DNA of 64,000 nucleotides from Nocardia asiatica NBRC 100129 (GCF_000308415.1 NZ_BAFS01000475.1:33011-97010), one strand, 5' to 3'; counted from the first letter of the stretch, positions 16,761-25,868 are shown. Notes: generated from the sequence alone by a model not told the origin. Numbers and translations: made by a program.

Positions 16761-16807
16761 AGTTGCTTGCGCTACGCAACTATAAAGTAATTGCTTGCGC
16801 TAAGCAA
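16761..16807 (-). promoter_or_regulatory. Tandem operator for the MarR regulator
   Basis: Two near-identical sites sit 28 bp apart: AGTTGCTTGCGCTACGCAACT (16761-16781; quoted here in part as arms AGTTGC and GCAACT) and TTGCTTGCGCTAAGCAA (16791-16807, arms TTGCTT and AAGCAA). Each is an inverted repeat of MarR-operator size, and both share the core TTGCTTGCGCTA. Confidence 0.78.
16779..16807 (-). promoter_or_regulatory. Promoter of the MarR-exporter operon
   Basis: Reading the minus strand, TTGCTT (complement of 16802-16807) and TATAGT (complement of 16779-16784) are separated by exactly 17 bp. Both hexamers lie inside the operator repeats, so repressor binding would block RNA polymerase directly. 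Confidence 0.65.
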
Positions 16808-17013
16808 CTAGACGGCTCGATCGATGCGCTGATGGCGGCGTGCACGATGCGCAGCTATCGGATGGCGGCGGACGGGCGGCCACCCACCCCCAGGGTGGGA
16901 ACGGCCCACCCCCGGGGTTTGCTGGATGCTCCCTGAGGTCCCTGGCCCTGCGGATACAGGCGTCGGAGAGTAGTAGCCGACACCGATGCCGAGCCCTACC
17001 GAGGAACTACGAG

Positions 17014-18678
17014 ATGCAGCCCAGCTTCGTTCACCACGCCAGGCAGCAAATTTTCGAATACGGGGCGACCAGGTCGTTCACCTACCTGCACGAGACCGGG
17101 CGTGAGCTGACCGAAGAGGTCGCCACCTACCTCGATCTCGACCGCGACGCCAGGGCCGTCGCCGCCTGGCTGGCCGGGCGTCCGGAATCTACGCGGCCGG
17201 TCGTGCTGCTCTACCACGACGGACTGGCTTTCCTGCGAACGTTCCTCGGCTGCCTGTACGCGGGGGTGATCGCCGTGCCCGCGCCCCTGCCGCACGACGA
17301 GCGCGGCGCCCGCCGGGTGGCGGGGATCGTCACCGATTCCGGCGCTCGGTTGGTGCTCACGACCAGCGACGTCCAGCCGCTCGTCGCGCACGCGACCAGC
17401 GTGGCGGTCGCCGCCACCGACCGTCCGCTGGGTGATCCGGACCAGTGGCGGATGCCCCGCATCGGTTCCTCGACGGTCGCCTTCCTCCAGTACACGTCGG
17501 GGTCGACCGGCGACCCCAAAGGCGTCGTCGTCACGCACGGCAACCTCATGCACAACGAAGCCGCCATCGTCTCGATCGGGTTGGACGACGCCGCCGTCGG
17601 TGTCAGCTGGATTCCGCACTTCCACGACATGGGCCTGATCGGCATGCTGCTCGGGTCGCTGTACGTCGGGGCGAGCTTGGTGTTCATGGCCCCGACGACC
17701 TTTCTGAAGCATCCGGTACGCTGGCTGCGGGCCATCAGCGAGTACGGCGCCACCTATACCGCCGCGCCGAATTTCGCCTACGACTTGATCGCCCGCCGCG
17801 TGACCGACGAACAGCTGGCCGAACTCGATCTGTCCTCGCTCCGGATCGCTCTGAGCGGCGCCGAGCCGGTGCGCGAACGGACCATCGCGGCCGTGGTGGA
17901 GCGTTTCGCGCCCGCGGGCCTGCGTCCGGCGTCGATCCTTCCCGCCTACGGCTTGGCCGAGACGACGCTGCTGGCAAGCGTCGGACCCCGCGAAGCGGCG
18001 CCGGTCTATCTCGATGTGGGCGGTAGATCCCCGCTCGTCGGGTGCGGACAGGCGGCCCTCGGCCTGGATGTCCGCATCGTCGACCCGGATACCGGGGCGG
18101 AAGCGGCGCCGGGCGAGGTGGGAGAGATCTGGATCGGCGGCGCGAGCGTCGCCGCGGGTTACTGGAACCGCCCCGACGAGTCGCGCGAGACGTTCGGCGC
18201 CTACCTCGGCGCGCAGGGACCATTCCTGCGAACCGGTGACCTCGGTCTACTGCACGAGGCCGAGCTGTACGTCACCGGGCGCCGCAAGGACCTCCTGATC
18301 GTCCACGGCCGCAACCTCTATCCGCAGGACATCGAGGAACTGGTGCGCGGCCTGCATCCGGCGCTCGGGGCCGCCGGTGTCGCCGTCTCCGTCGACGCGG
18401 GCGGCCGGGAACGTCTCGTCGTGCTGCAGGGCGTCAAGACAGCCCGGCAGGGCGACACCACCCTCGCCGAGCTGACCTCGGCGATCAAGATCGCCGTGGC
18501 CCGCGGGTTCGACATCGGGGCGCCGAACGTCGTGCTCGTGGAGCCCCGATCCGTACAGCGCACCACCAGCGGGAAGGTCCAGCGGGCCGCGATGCGGGAG
18601 TCGTTGCTGGCCCATCGCGTCGAGGGTGTCCTGCACGAGGATCTCGAACCGGCGCTGAGCCGATCTCTGACCGTCTGA
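17014..18678 (+). CDS. Fatty-acyl-AMP ligase (FAAL), loads an acyl starter on ACP
   Basis: A 554-aa ANL-superfamily enzyme. The ATP-binding A3 loop YTSGSTGDPKGVVV starts at Tyr160. SWIPHFHDMGLIGMLL, LSGAEPVRERTI, PAYGLAETTLL, RTGDLGLL and TGRRKDLLIVHGRNLYPQDIE follow in order. The WIPHFHDMGLIG segment and the overall pattern are those of FAAL/FadD32-type ligases, which make acyl-adenylates and pass them to an ACP rather than to CoA. ATG 17014 has GAGGAAC upstream. A free ACP gene follows 26 bp later. The role is activation of a fatty acid as starter for the PKS downstream. Chain length is not predictable. Confidence 0.9.
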   Translation: MQPSFVHHARQQIFEYGATRSFTYLHETGRELTEEVATYLDLDRDARAVAAWLAGRPESTRPVVLLYHDGLAFLRTFLGCLYAGVIAVPAPLPHDERGARRVAGIVTDSGARLVLTTSDVQPLVAHATSVAVAATDRPLGDPDQWRMPRIGSSTVAFLQYTSGSTGDPKGVVVTHGNLMHNEAAIVSIGLDDAAVGVSWIPHFHDMGLIGMLLGSLYVGASLVFMAPTTFLKHPVRWLRAISEYGATYTAAPNFAYDLIARRVTDEQLAELDLSSLRIALSGAEPVRERTIAAVVERFAPAGLRPASILPAYGLAETTLLASVGPREAAPVYLDVGGRSPLVGCGQAALGLDVRIVDPDTGAEAAPGEVGEIWIGGASVAAGYWNRPDESRETFGAYLGAQGPFLRTGDLGLLHEAELYVTGRRKDLLIVHGRNLYPQDIEELVRGLHPALGAAGVAVSVDAGGRERLVVLQGVKTARQGDTTLAELTSAIKIAVARGFDIGAPNVVLVEPRSVQRTTSGKVQRAAMRESLLAHRVEGVLHEDLEPALSRSLTV

Positions 18679-18704
18679 CCGCATACCTGCCCAGGAGCCG
18701 AAAC

Positions 18705-18971
18705 ATGTTCAGCACGACCGTTGTTCGCCCGACCGCGATCCAGGAGTGGCTCATCGAGCGCGTGGCAGACTACACCGAACGCGCACCCTCGCACGTGGAC
18801 CCGGTCGTCCCGCTCGCCGAGCTGGGCCTGGACTCCGTGTCCGCGGTGAACCTGTGCGGCGAGATCGAGGACCGCTGGTCGCTCGAGGTCGACCCGGTCC
18901 TGGTGTTCGACTACCCGACCATCGCCGACATCGCCGCGTACATCGCCGCCGAACACGCCCTCGCCGCATGA
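18705..18971 (+). CDS. Acyl carrier protein
   Basis: An 88-aa stand-alone carrier protein. The phosphopantetheine attachment site is the Ser in LGLDSVSAV (about residue 44), and DYPTIADIAAYI closes the helix bundle. AGGAG precedes the ATG. Its last codons overlap the start of the PKS gene (ATGA), so production of the two is coupled. It most likely receives the acyl chain from the FAAL and hands it to the KS. Confidence 0.92.
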   Translation: MFSTTVVRPTAIQEWLIERVADYTERAPSHVDPVVPLAELGLDSVSAVNLCGEIEDRWSLEVDPVLVFDYPTIADIAAYIAAEHALAA

Positions 18972-21900
18972 CCGACATCGCTCTCGTCGGCCTCGACTGC
19001 CGGTTCCCGCAAGCACCCGATCCGGCCGCGCTGTGGCGGCTGCTGATCGACGGACGAGACGCGATCTCCGACGTTCCGGCGAGCCGCTGGAACGCCGCTG
19101 ATTTCCACGACCCGGCCGGTGCGCCCGGCACGATCAACACCCGCAGCGGAGGTTTCCTCGACGACGCCGACGCCTTCGACGCCGAGTTCTTCGGCATCGC
19201 CCCACGCGAAGCCGAAACGATGGATCCGCAGCAGCGGTTGCTGCTGCAGGCCACCTGGCGGGCCTTCGAGGACGCCACGCTGGATCCGCGCGCCCAAGCC
19301 GGTTCCCGCACGGGCGTCTACGTCGGCGTGATGGCGAACGAATGGGCCAACCTGCAGATGAGCGACTATGCCGCCATCACGCCGCAGCACGGCTCCGGCA
19401 ACGGATACTTCATGACCGCCAACCGGCTGTCCTACCAATTCGACCTCAGAGGACCGAGTGTCGCGGTCGACACGGCCTGCTCGTCGTCATTGGTCGCGAT
19501 CCACCTCGCCTGCGGGGCACTGGCTTCCGGGGAATGCGATCAGGCGATCGCCGGTGGCGTCAACCTCGTGCTCACCCCCGCCGTCGGAGTCTTCTACACC
19601 CAGGCCGGACTTTCCGCGCCGGACGCGCGGTGCAAGCCGTTCAGCGGCAACGCCGACGGGATCGTGCGCGGCGAGGGTGTCGCGATGCTGGTGCTGCGGC
19701 GGCTGGCCGACGCGGAGGCGGCGGGGTTGCCGATCTACGCGGTGATCAAGGGCAGCGCGGTGAATTCGGACGGGCGCAGCAACGGCATCACGGCACCGAA
19801 CCGGTGGGCGCAGCAGCAGGTGATCGGCCAGGCGTGCGAGCGCGCCGGGGTGCGGCCCGACGAGGTGGACTTCCTCGAGGCGCACGGCACCGGGACCGTG
19901 CTCGGCGACATGATCGAGGTCAACGCGCTGGGGCGGCTGCACGGGCGAGATCGGCGGCGGCCCTGCGCGATCGGTTCGATCAAAGGCAATCTCGGCCACA
20001 CCGAGGGCGCCGCGGGCGTCGCGGGCCTGATCAAGGTCGCCCTGAGCTTGCGGCACGGAGTCGTCCCGCCGTCGAGGTTCGCCGAGCAGGAGAACCCGCG
20101 ACTGCGCATGGCCCAGCAGGGTTTGCGCCTGCTCACCGAACCGATGCCGCTGGAGGGTCCCGGCTACGGGGGAGTCAGCAGCTTCGGCATCGGCGGCACG
20201 AACGCCCATATCGTGCTGGGCAGCGCTCCCGTCGCCGAGCCGCCCGCCGCATCCGGTGGCGGAGTGCTCACGCTGTCGGCGAACGACGCGGAAGGATTGC
20301 GGCGCAACGCGCACCGCCTCGCCGACGTGCTGGCCGCCACCCCGCAGGACCGATTCGCGCAACTGTGCTGGACGAGCAACCAGGTCAAGTCGTCCGGGCG
20401 TGCCCGGCTCGCCGTCGTGGCGGCCGATCGCGACGCCGCGATCGCGCGGCTGCGCGACGGCGCGGAAACCGGGATCGCGGGACCGATCGGCGTCGGCTGG
20501 ATGTTCACCGGGCAGGGCGCGCAGTTCGCCGGAATGGCACGCGCGCTGGACGCGGCGAGCACGTTGTTCCGGGACGCGCTGGCAGAGGTCGACCAGGCCA
20601 TGACGGCCCAGCTCGGTCGCTCCGTGCGCGCGCTGATGTGCGACGAGCGCACCGAGATCGACCGCACCGAACTCGCGCAACCGTCGATCTTCGCGATGGA
20701 GTACGCGCTGGCCAAGTCGCTCGCCGACGCCGGGGTGCGCCCCGCCTGGGTGATCGGGCACAGCATCGGCGAACTCACGGCCGCCGCGGTGGCCGGAGTG
20801 TTCGATCTGGACGACGCGTGCCGGCTCGTCGTCGCGCGCGGACGGCTGATGCAGCGATTGCCGGACGGCGGAGCGATGCTCGCCGTGCAGGCAGACCCCG
20901 CCGACGTCGCCGGACTGCTCGCCGACCAGCCGCAGGTCGCGCTCGCCGCCGTCAACGGCCCGAGCGAGATCGTGCTGTCCGGCGCGGCAGCGGCGATCAG
21001 CCGCATCCGGGACGTGCTCGCGAGTCGTGGGGTGCGGACCAAGGCGCTGAACGTCTCGCACGCATTCCACAGTCCGCTGATGGAACCCATGCTCGAGCAG
21101 TTCCGGGCCGTCGCCCGCGAGTGCGTCTACCGCCGGCCCGCCGTACCGCTCTACTCGACCGTGCACGGGCGGCTGCTCGGCGAAGACGAGGCGATGGACG
21201 CGGCGTACTGGACCGAACACGTGCGCGCCACCGTGCGCTTCGGCGACGCCGTGCAGGCCGCGTTCGCCGCCGAGCCCAGCCACGTCGTCGAGATCGGGCC
21301 ACGCCGTGTGCTCACCGCGCTGGTCGGCCGGGCCCGCCCCGATCTGGCCGCCCGTTGCCTGACACCCAGCCCGGGCCCCGGCGCGACGGGCGGCGAACTC
21401 GCCGACACCATCGCCGCGCTGTATCGCGACGGAGTCGGCCCCGACTGGGACCGGCTCTACGAACCGGCGCAGCGCGTCCGCCGCAGGCTGCCCGGATACG
21501 AGTTCTCCACCGACCAGCGGTTCTGGGTCGAACCGTCCACGACCCGAACGCCTTCCGCGCACACCGAGGAAACCTCCATGGACCAATTGATCGCACTTTT
21601 CCGTGAGCAGAACGCCGTGCTGGCCGGTCTCGTCGGCGCCTCACCTACCGGCCACGTGCCGCAGCTCGCAGGCGGCACCACGGTCTCGCCGCAGGATCTC
21701 CTCGCGCAGCGCGTGGCGGGGCAGGCGGCGGAGGCCCGCGAACCGATGGCCCCCGCGGCGGTCGCCGGTGTGGTTCGCGCGGAAGCGGCGCGACTGAGCG
21801 GATTCCCCGTCGATCGGCTGCGCGAAGCCCAAACCTTGGGCGACGAATTGGGTTTCGACTCGCTCATGCTGACCGACCTGATCGCCGCGCTCGTTCGCAC

Positions 21901-23269
21901 GCTGCCCGGATTGACCGTCGACCCGGGCCGGATCACGCCCGCGACGACGCTCGGCGACGTCACCGCGTACGTCACCACCCAGCTCGGTGGGTCTGTGCCC
22001 GACGAGGTCGCCCTTCACTCGGCGATCGGAATCGGCGCACCCGGCCCCGCCGTTGTCGAGCCGGAATACCGCATCTCCGATTTCGCGGAGGTTCGGGCCA
22101 TCGCCGACCGGCTCTCCGGCGTCGAGACGCTCGGGGTGTTCAATCCCTACTTCCTGATCAACGACGGGATCACGCGGGACACCTCCGTCGTCGACGGCGC
22201 CTCGGTGGTGAACTTCTCCAGCTTCAACTACCTGGGCCTGTCCGGCCATCCCGCCGTCATCGCCGCGGTCCAGGACGCGGTGGCGCGCTACGGCAGCTCG
22301 TGCTCGGCCAGCCGGATCCTCTCCGGTGAGAAGCCGGTGCATCGCGAACTGGAGAGCGAACTCGCGGCCCTGCTCGGCACCGAGGACGCCATCGCACTGG
22401 TCGGCGGGCACTCCACGAACGTCACGATCATCGGGCACCTGGTCGGGCCGGAGGACCTGGTGATCCACGACAGCCTCGCGCACGACAGCATCATGCAGGG
22501 CTGCAAACTGTCCGGCGCGACCCGCCGTCCGTTCCCGCACAACGACCACGCCGCCCTCGACGAACTGCTCACCGAGATCCGTCATCAGTACCGGCGGGTG
22601 CTGATCCTCATCGAGGGGGTGTACAGCCAGGACGGCGACATCCCCGATCTGCCCGCCATCATCGCGGTGAAGAAGAAGCACAAGGCGCTGTTGATGATCG
22701 ATGAGGCGCACAGCGTCGGCGTGCTCGGCGCGGGCGGCGGCGGCATCGGCGAATACTTCGGCGTCGATCGCGGCGACGTCGAGTTGTGGTCGGGGACGGT
22801 GTCGAAGGCGCTCGCCGGTTGCGGTGGGTATGTGGCGGGCAGCGCGGAACTGATCCGGTTCTTGAAGTACACGACTCCCGGATTCGTCTACAGCGTCGGC
22901 ATGACGCCGATGAACGCGGCCGCCTCGGCCGCGGCGATCCGGCAGTTGCGGTCGGACGGTGAGCCGCTGGAGCGCTTACGCCACAACTCACGGCTTTTCC
23001 TGCGATTGGCCAGGGAGGCCGGCATCGACACCGGCGACAGCCACGACACGCCGATCGTCCCGTGCATCGTGGGCGACTCGCTGAAGACGTTGAAACTGTC
23101 GAACGCGCTGCTGCGCCGCGGCATCAACGTCAACCCGATCCTGTACCCGGCGGTGCCGGAAAACCTTGCGCGCCTGCGGTTCTTCGTCACCGCCTGCCAT
23201 ACCGAGGACCAGATCCGCGACACCGTCAAGATCCTCGCCGAGGAACTGGCGCAACTCACCGAGAGCTGA
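18968..23269 (+). CDS. PKS-alpha-oxoamine synthase hybrid (KS-AT-ACP-AOS)
   Basis: A 1433-aa megaenzyme starting at ATG 18968. Residues about 1-430 are a ketosynthase (Cys171 in DTACSSS, then HGTGT and GNLGHTEGAAG). About 500-850 are an acyltransferase (GHSIGE, Ser599) whose HAFHS motif predicts malonyl-CoA. About 930-1010 are an ACP (GFDSLM, Ser965). About 1035-1433 are a PLP-dependent alpha-oxoamine synthase of the KBL/AONS/SPT family (EGVYSQDG, IDEAHSVG and Lys1280 in SGTVSKALAG). There is no KR, DH or ER domain and no thioesterase. The predicted sequence is one malonyl extension of a FAAL-loaded acyl chain, then release by decarboxylative condensation with an amino acid, giving an alpha-amino beta-diketone that may cyclise. 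Domain logic is firm; product identity is inference. Confidence 0.92.
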   Translation: MTDIALVGLDCRFPQAPDPAALWRLLIDGRDAISDVPASRWNAADFHDPAGAPGTINTRSGGFLDDADAFDAEFFGIAPREAETMDPQQRLLLQATWRAFEDATLDPRAQAGSRTGVYVGVMANEWANLQMSDYAAITPQHGSGNGYFMTANRLSYQFDLRGPSVAVDTACSSSLVAIHLACGALASGECDQAIAGGVNLVLTPAVGVFYTQAGLSAPDARCKPFSGNADGIVRGEGVAMLVLRRLADAEAAGLPIYAVIKGSAVNSDGRSNGITAPNRWAQQQVIGQACERAGVRPDEVDFLEAHGTGTVLGDMIEVNALGRLHGRDRRRPCAIGSIKGNLGHTEGAAGVAGLIKVALSLRHGVVPPSRFAEQENPRLRMAQQGLRLLTEPMPLEGPGYGGVSSFGIGGTNAHIVLGSAPVAEPPAASGGGVLTLSANDAEGLRRNAHRLADVLAATPQDRFAQLCWTSNQVKSSGRARLAVVAADRDAAIARLRDGAETGIAGPIGVGWMFTGQGAQFAGMARALDAASTLFRDALAEVDQAMTAQLGRSVRALMCDERTEIDRTELAQPSIFAMEYALAKSLADAGVRPAWVIGHSIGELTAAAVAGVFDLDDACRLVVARGRLMQRLPDGGAMLAVQADPADVAGLLADQPQVALAAVNGPSEIVLSGAAAAISRIRDVLASRGVRTKALNVSHAFHSPLMEPMLEQFRAVARECVYRRPAVPLYSTVHGRLLGEDEAMDAAYWTEHVRATVRFGDAVQAAFAAEPSHVVEIGPRRVLTALVGRARPDLAARCLTPSPGPGATGGELADTIAALYRDGVGPDWDRLYEPAQRVRRRLPGYEFSTDQRFWVEPSTTRTPSAHTEETSMDQLIALFREQNAVLAGLVGASPTGHVPQLAGGTTVSPQDLLAQRVAGQAAEAREPMAPAAVAGVVRAEAARLSGFPVDRLREAQTLGDELGFDSLMLTDLIAALVRTLPGLTVDPGRITPATTLGDVTAYVTTQLGGSVPDEVALHSAIGIGAPGPAVVEPEYRISDFAEVRAIADRLSGVETLGVFNPYFLINDGITRDTSVVDGASVVNFSSFNYLGLSGHPAVIAAVQDAVARYGSSCSASRILSGEKPVHRELESELAALLGTEDAIALVGGHSTNVTIIGHLVGPEDLVIHDSLAHDSIMQGCKLSGATRRPFPHNDHAALDELLTEIRHQYRRVLILIEGVYSQDGDIPDLPAIIAVKKKHKALLMIDEAHSVGVLGAGGGGIGEYFGVDRGDVELWSGTVSKALAGCGGYVAGSAELIRFLKYTTPGFVYSVGMTPMNAAASAAAIRQLRSDGEPLERLRHNSRLFLRLAREAGIDTGDSHDTPIVPCIVGDSLKTLKLSNALLRRGINVNPILYPAVPENLARLRFFVTACHTEDQIRDTVKILAEELAQLTES

Positions 23270-23764
23270 GTCGCGCCAGGTCGGCCGCCGACGCCTGGGT
23301 GTTGCCGCGCGAACGCGCAGGCGTCCGGCGTATGCGGTGACCTCCCTCGACCGGGTCGTCCCCGGGTTACGGCGGCGGAGCCGTGTTGCCGCTGTGCGCG
23401 AGCCGAGCGCCTTGTGCTCGGACGTGCCGGTGTCGCTGTAGCATCTGTCCGGGACGCCATCGTTCCAGTTCGGGGCCGCTCGCGGCGCCGCTGGGCGGGT
23501 CGGGCGATGAGGGCGGGTTACGGCGGCCATTGGTGGGTCAGAGCCCTGCAGGGGGCATGTTCGACCGGATTTTCCGACAAGCGCCGCGGGTGCCGCGCCG
23601 GGTGAGGGTTCGAGCGGTGATCGGGCTCGTTTCGTGTGCGGCTTCCGGATCTCCTCAGGAGCGCCCCACGCCCGAGCCGATCGATGCCGCGGGCTACCAC
23701 GGCGGCAAGGCCGGAAGCCTTCTCGCCGTCGACCGTAGCGACCGCATCGGAGGTTTGGGCAGCC
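23270..23764 (+). other. Intergenic region between PKS and carboxylesterase
   Basis: 495 bp without a convincing gene. It begins with a hairpin (23290-23325) and ends with a GGAGG ribosome-binding site for the esterase. The rest should hold the esterase promoter, which I cannot pinpoint. Confidence 0.45.
23290..23325 (+). terminator. Candidate terminator of the FAAL-ACP-PKS operon
   Basis: GACGCCTG (23290-23297) pairs with CAGGCGTC (23318-23325). A nested GCGCG/CGCGC stem occupies the loop. It starts 20 bp after the PKS stop. No U tract follows. Confidence 0.45.
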
Positions 23765-25366
23765 ATGTTTCGCTCGATCGCGCGCATCGCGGTATCTCTG
23801 GCGGCGGCCACCGGCTTGTGGTTCCCGTCGTCGCCCGCGGTCGCGTCGGCGCCGTCGGACGTGGCGGTGACCGGCGGGCAGATCTCCGGCCGCGCCGTCG
23901 ACGGAATCATCGAATACCTGGGCATCCCGTTCGCCGCACCCACCGGTGGCGATGCGCGATTCGGGCCGCCACGTCCGGCGCCGTCGTGGTCCGGCGTGCG
24001 GCCCGCCCGGGAACACGGGCCGCAGTGTCCGCAGAACGGATATCTGCCCGGTCTGCCGACCACCGGGCCCACCAGCGAAGACTGCCTGACCATCGACGTG
24101 TACACGCCCGAGGGGGCCCGCGGCCGCCCGCTGCCGGTGATGGTGTTCTTCCACGGCGGCGGCTACGTCACCGGATCCAACAGTCAATACGCCGCGCCCA
24201 CCCGGATGGTCGCCGACGGTGACGTCATCGTGGCCGTGCCCAATTACCGCTTGGGCCCTCTCGGCTTCCTGTCGCTGCCCGAACTGGCGGCCGAGTCCGG
24301 CGGCGCCACCGGAACGGTCGGCATCCAGGACCAGCAGGCCGCCCTGCGGTGGGTCCGGGACAACGCGCACGTCTTCGGCGGCGATCCGGGCAACGTCACG
24401 ATCTTCGGTGAGTCGGCCGGCGGTGGCAGCGTGTGCACGCATTTCGCCGCACCCGGCTCCGACGGCCTGTACGCCAAAGCGATCATCCAAAGCGGCTCCT
24501 GCGCACAATCACCTCTGGTGCCCGGCACTCGCGACAACGCTTTCGCGCGCTCGCAGCACTATTCGGAAAGCCTCGGATGCGCCGATCCCGCGACACGATT
24601 GAGCTGCCTTCGCGCGCTGCCCGTCGCGAAGCTCCTGGATTCGCCGTCCGTCCAGTTCGACGGGCCGACCCCGGTCTGGGTGCCGAGTATCGACGGCGTC
24701 GTCGTCACCCGCACGCTCGACACCGCACTGGCGGGGGACACCCGCAAGACACCGATCATCGTCGGAAGCAACAGTGCGGAAGGAGCGCTGTTCGTAGCCG
24801 AATCCGACTACGCGCGCGGTCATCTTCCCGATGCGGCGAGCTATGAGCGTTACGTCCGCCAGTCGTTCGGCGGCTTCGCCGACCGTGTGCTGGCCGCGTA
24901 CCCGATCGATCGGTATCCGTCCCCGGCCGCAGCCCAGACGGCGGTGATCACCGACGGTCTGTTCGCCTGTCCCGCACTGTTCACCAGCCGCGCCGCCCGC
25001 GATACCGGGCACCCGCTGTGGCAGTACGAGTTCGACCAAGCGCCGTTCGGTGCGCACAATCCGGTCCTGCCGGGCGCCTTCCACTCCGCCGAGCTTCCCT
25101 ATCTGTTCACCAGCCTCATGCGCGTTCCGATTCCGTGGACCGGCGCATCCGCGGCATTCGCCGCACAGATGCAGCGGTGGTGGACCACTTTCGCGCACAC
25201 CGGCGATCCGAACGGTCCCGGCTCGCCGCATTGGCCCGCCTGGCCGGAATCGACCGGACGTAACTCCGACGGGCCCGCGCTGACCATGCGGGCGACCGGA
25301 AGCTTCGTGACCGACGACTTCGCTCTCCGGCACCACTGTGCGTTCTGGTCCGAACGCGAGCGCTGA
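23765..25366 (+). CDS. Secreted type B carboxylesterase
   Basis: A 533-aa alpha/beta hydrolase of the cholinesterase-like family. The N-terminus MFRSIARIAVSLAAATG...AVASA is a Sec signal peptide with a likely cleavage after the ASA near residue 28. EDCLTIDVYTP is the type B signature 2, FFHGGGYV is the oxyanion loop, and the nucleophile Ser lies in FGESAGGGSV. HNPVLPGAFHSAELPYLF carries the catalytic His. GGAGG lies about 10 nt before the ATG. It hydrolyses carboxylic esters outside the cell; the substrate is unknown. It is not obviously part of the PKS operon because a hairpin and about 500 bp intervene. Confidence 0.92.
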   Translation: MFRSIARIAVSLAAATGLWFPSSPAVASAPSDVAVTGGQISGRAVDGIIEYLGIPFAAPTGGDARFGPPRPAPSWSGVRPAREHGPQCPQNGYLPGLPTTGPTSEDCLTIDVYTPEGARGRPLPVMVFFHGGGYVTGSNSQYAAPTRMVADGDVIVAVPNYRLGPLGFLSLPELAAESGGATGTVGIQDQQAALRWVRDNAHVFGGDPGNVTIFGESAGGGSVCTHFAAPGSDGLYAKAIIQSGSCAQSPLVPGTRDNAFARSQHYSESLGCADPATRLSCLRALPVAKLLDSPSVQFDGPTPVWVPSIDGVVVTRTLDTALAGDTRKTPIIVGSNSAEGALFVAESDYARGHLPDAASYERYVRQSFGGFADRVLAAYPIDRYPSPAAAQTAVITDGLFACPALFTSRAARDTGHPLWQYEFDQAPFGAHNPVLPGAFHSAELPYLFTSLMRVPIPWTGASAAFAAQMQRWWTTFAHTGDPNGPGSPHWPAWPESTGRNSDGPALTMRATGSFVTDDFALRHHCAFWSERER

Positions 25367-25390
25367 ATCGCATTCTCGCTCTCGCGTTTT
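25353..25390 (+). terminator. Terminator of the carboxylesterase gene
   Basis: AACGCGAG (25353-25360, inside the last codons) pairs with CTCGCGTT (25381-25388), followed by TT. The left arm overlaps the coding end, a compact arrangement. Confidence 0.5.
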
Positions 25391-25613
25391 GGCCCGCGCA
25401 CCGTGTCGGCCGCCTGCTCGCACGGTGTGTGCGTGGCGATCTTGCTGTGCTCGACGCGCTGGGCTATGGTCGTCGTCATGACTGCCGGGTCGGCGACGCG
25501 CCGCACACAGAACGGTTACCCGGCCGCGCGGTGATCATCCGGCGGGCCAGGGGCCCGCCCGCCTTCTTCACGAAATCCCAGATTCTTCAGGGACATCGGA
25601 AGGAGGTGATTAC

Positions 25614-25868
25614 ATGTCCCCCGCGGAAACACCACACTCGAGTGGATGGCCTGGCTTCGTCGCCGCACATGCTCGAGGCGGAGTGCTCGAGGCCACCGTC
25701 GTAGAGATCGTGCCGTTCGGCGCGTTCCTTGAAGTGGCTCCCGGCGTACACGGGTTGCTGCACAAAACCGAGTGGTCCACCGAGCCGCAGATCGGCGCCA
25801 CGCTCACGGTGCGCATCCTCGAGATCGACACCGAGAGGCAGCGAGTGGCCTTGGCGCACGCTGAATAA
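25614..25868 (+). CDS. Small S1-domain RNA-binding protein
   Basis: An 84-aa protein that is essentially one S1 (OB-fold) domain: GGVLEATVVEIVPFGAFLEVAPGVHGLLHKTEW, then GATLTVRILEIDTERQRVALAHAE. S1 repeats bind single-stranded RNA. The gene has an unusually strong ribosome-binding site: AAGGAGGTGAT, almost the full complement of the 16S 3' end, placed 4-5 nt before the ATG. It is monocistronic and ends at a 13-bp hairpin. High translation is expected. A role in RNA handling or ribosome-related stress is inferred from the fold only. Confidence 0.85.
   Translation: MSPAETPHSSGWPGFVAAHARGGVLEATVVEIVPFGAFLEVAPGVHGLLHKTEWSTEPQIGATLTVRILEIDTERQRVALAHAE

Noticed and set aside
16883..16899. CCCACCC-CCA-GGGTGGG hairpin upstream of the FAAL gene as a riboswitch or terminator
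   Set aside because: Only 7 bp, no conserved riboswitch core, and no gene to its left that would need termination in that direction. It may be chance in GC-rich DNA.
19342..21606. Second large plus-strand frame inside the PKS gene
   Set aside because: Arg-rich shadow in another frame; the KS, AT and ACP motifs all lie in the other reading frame.
23383..24222. Plus-strand frame spanning the PKS-esterase gap
   Set aside because: Overlaps the esterase gene in a different frame; no domain; composition typical of an antiphase shadow.
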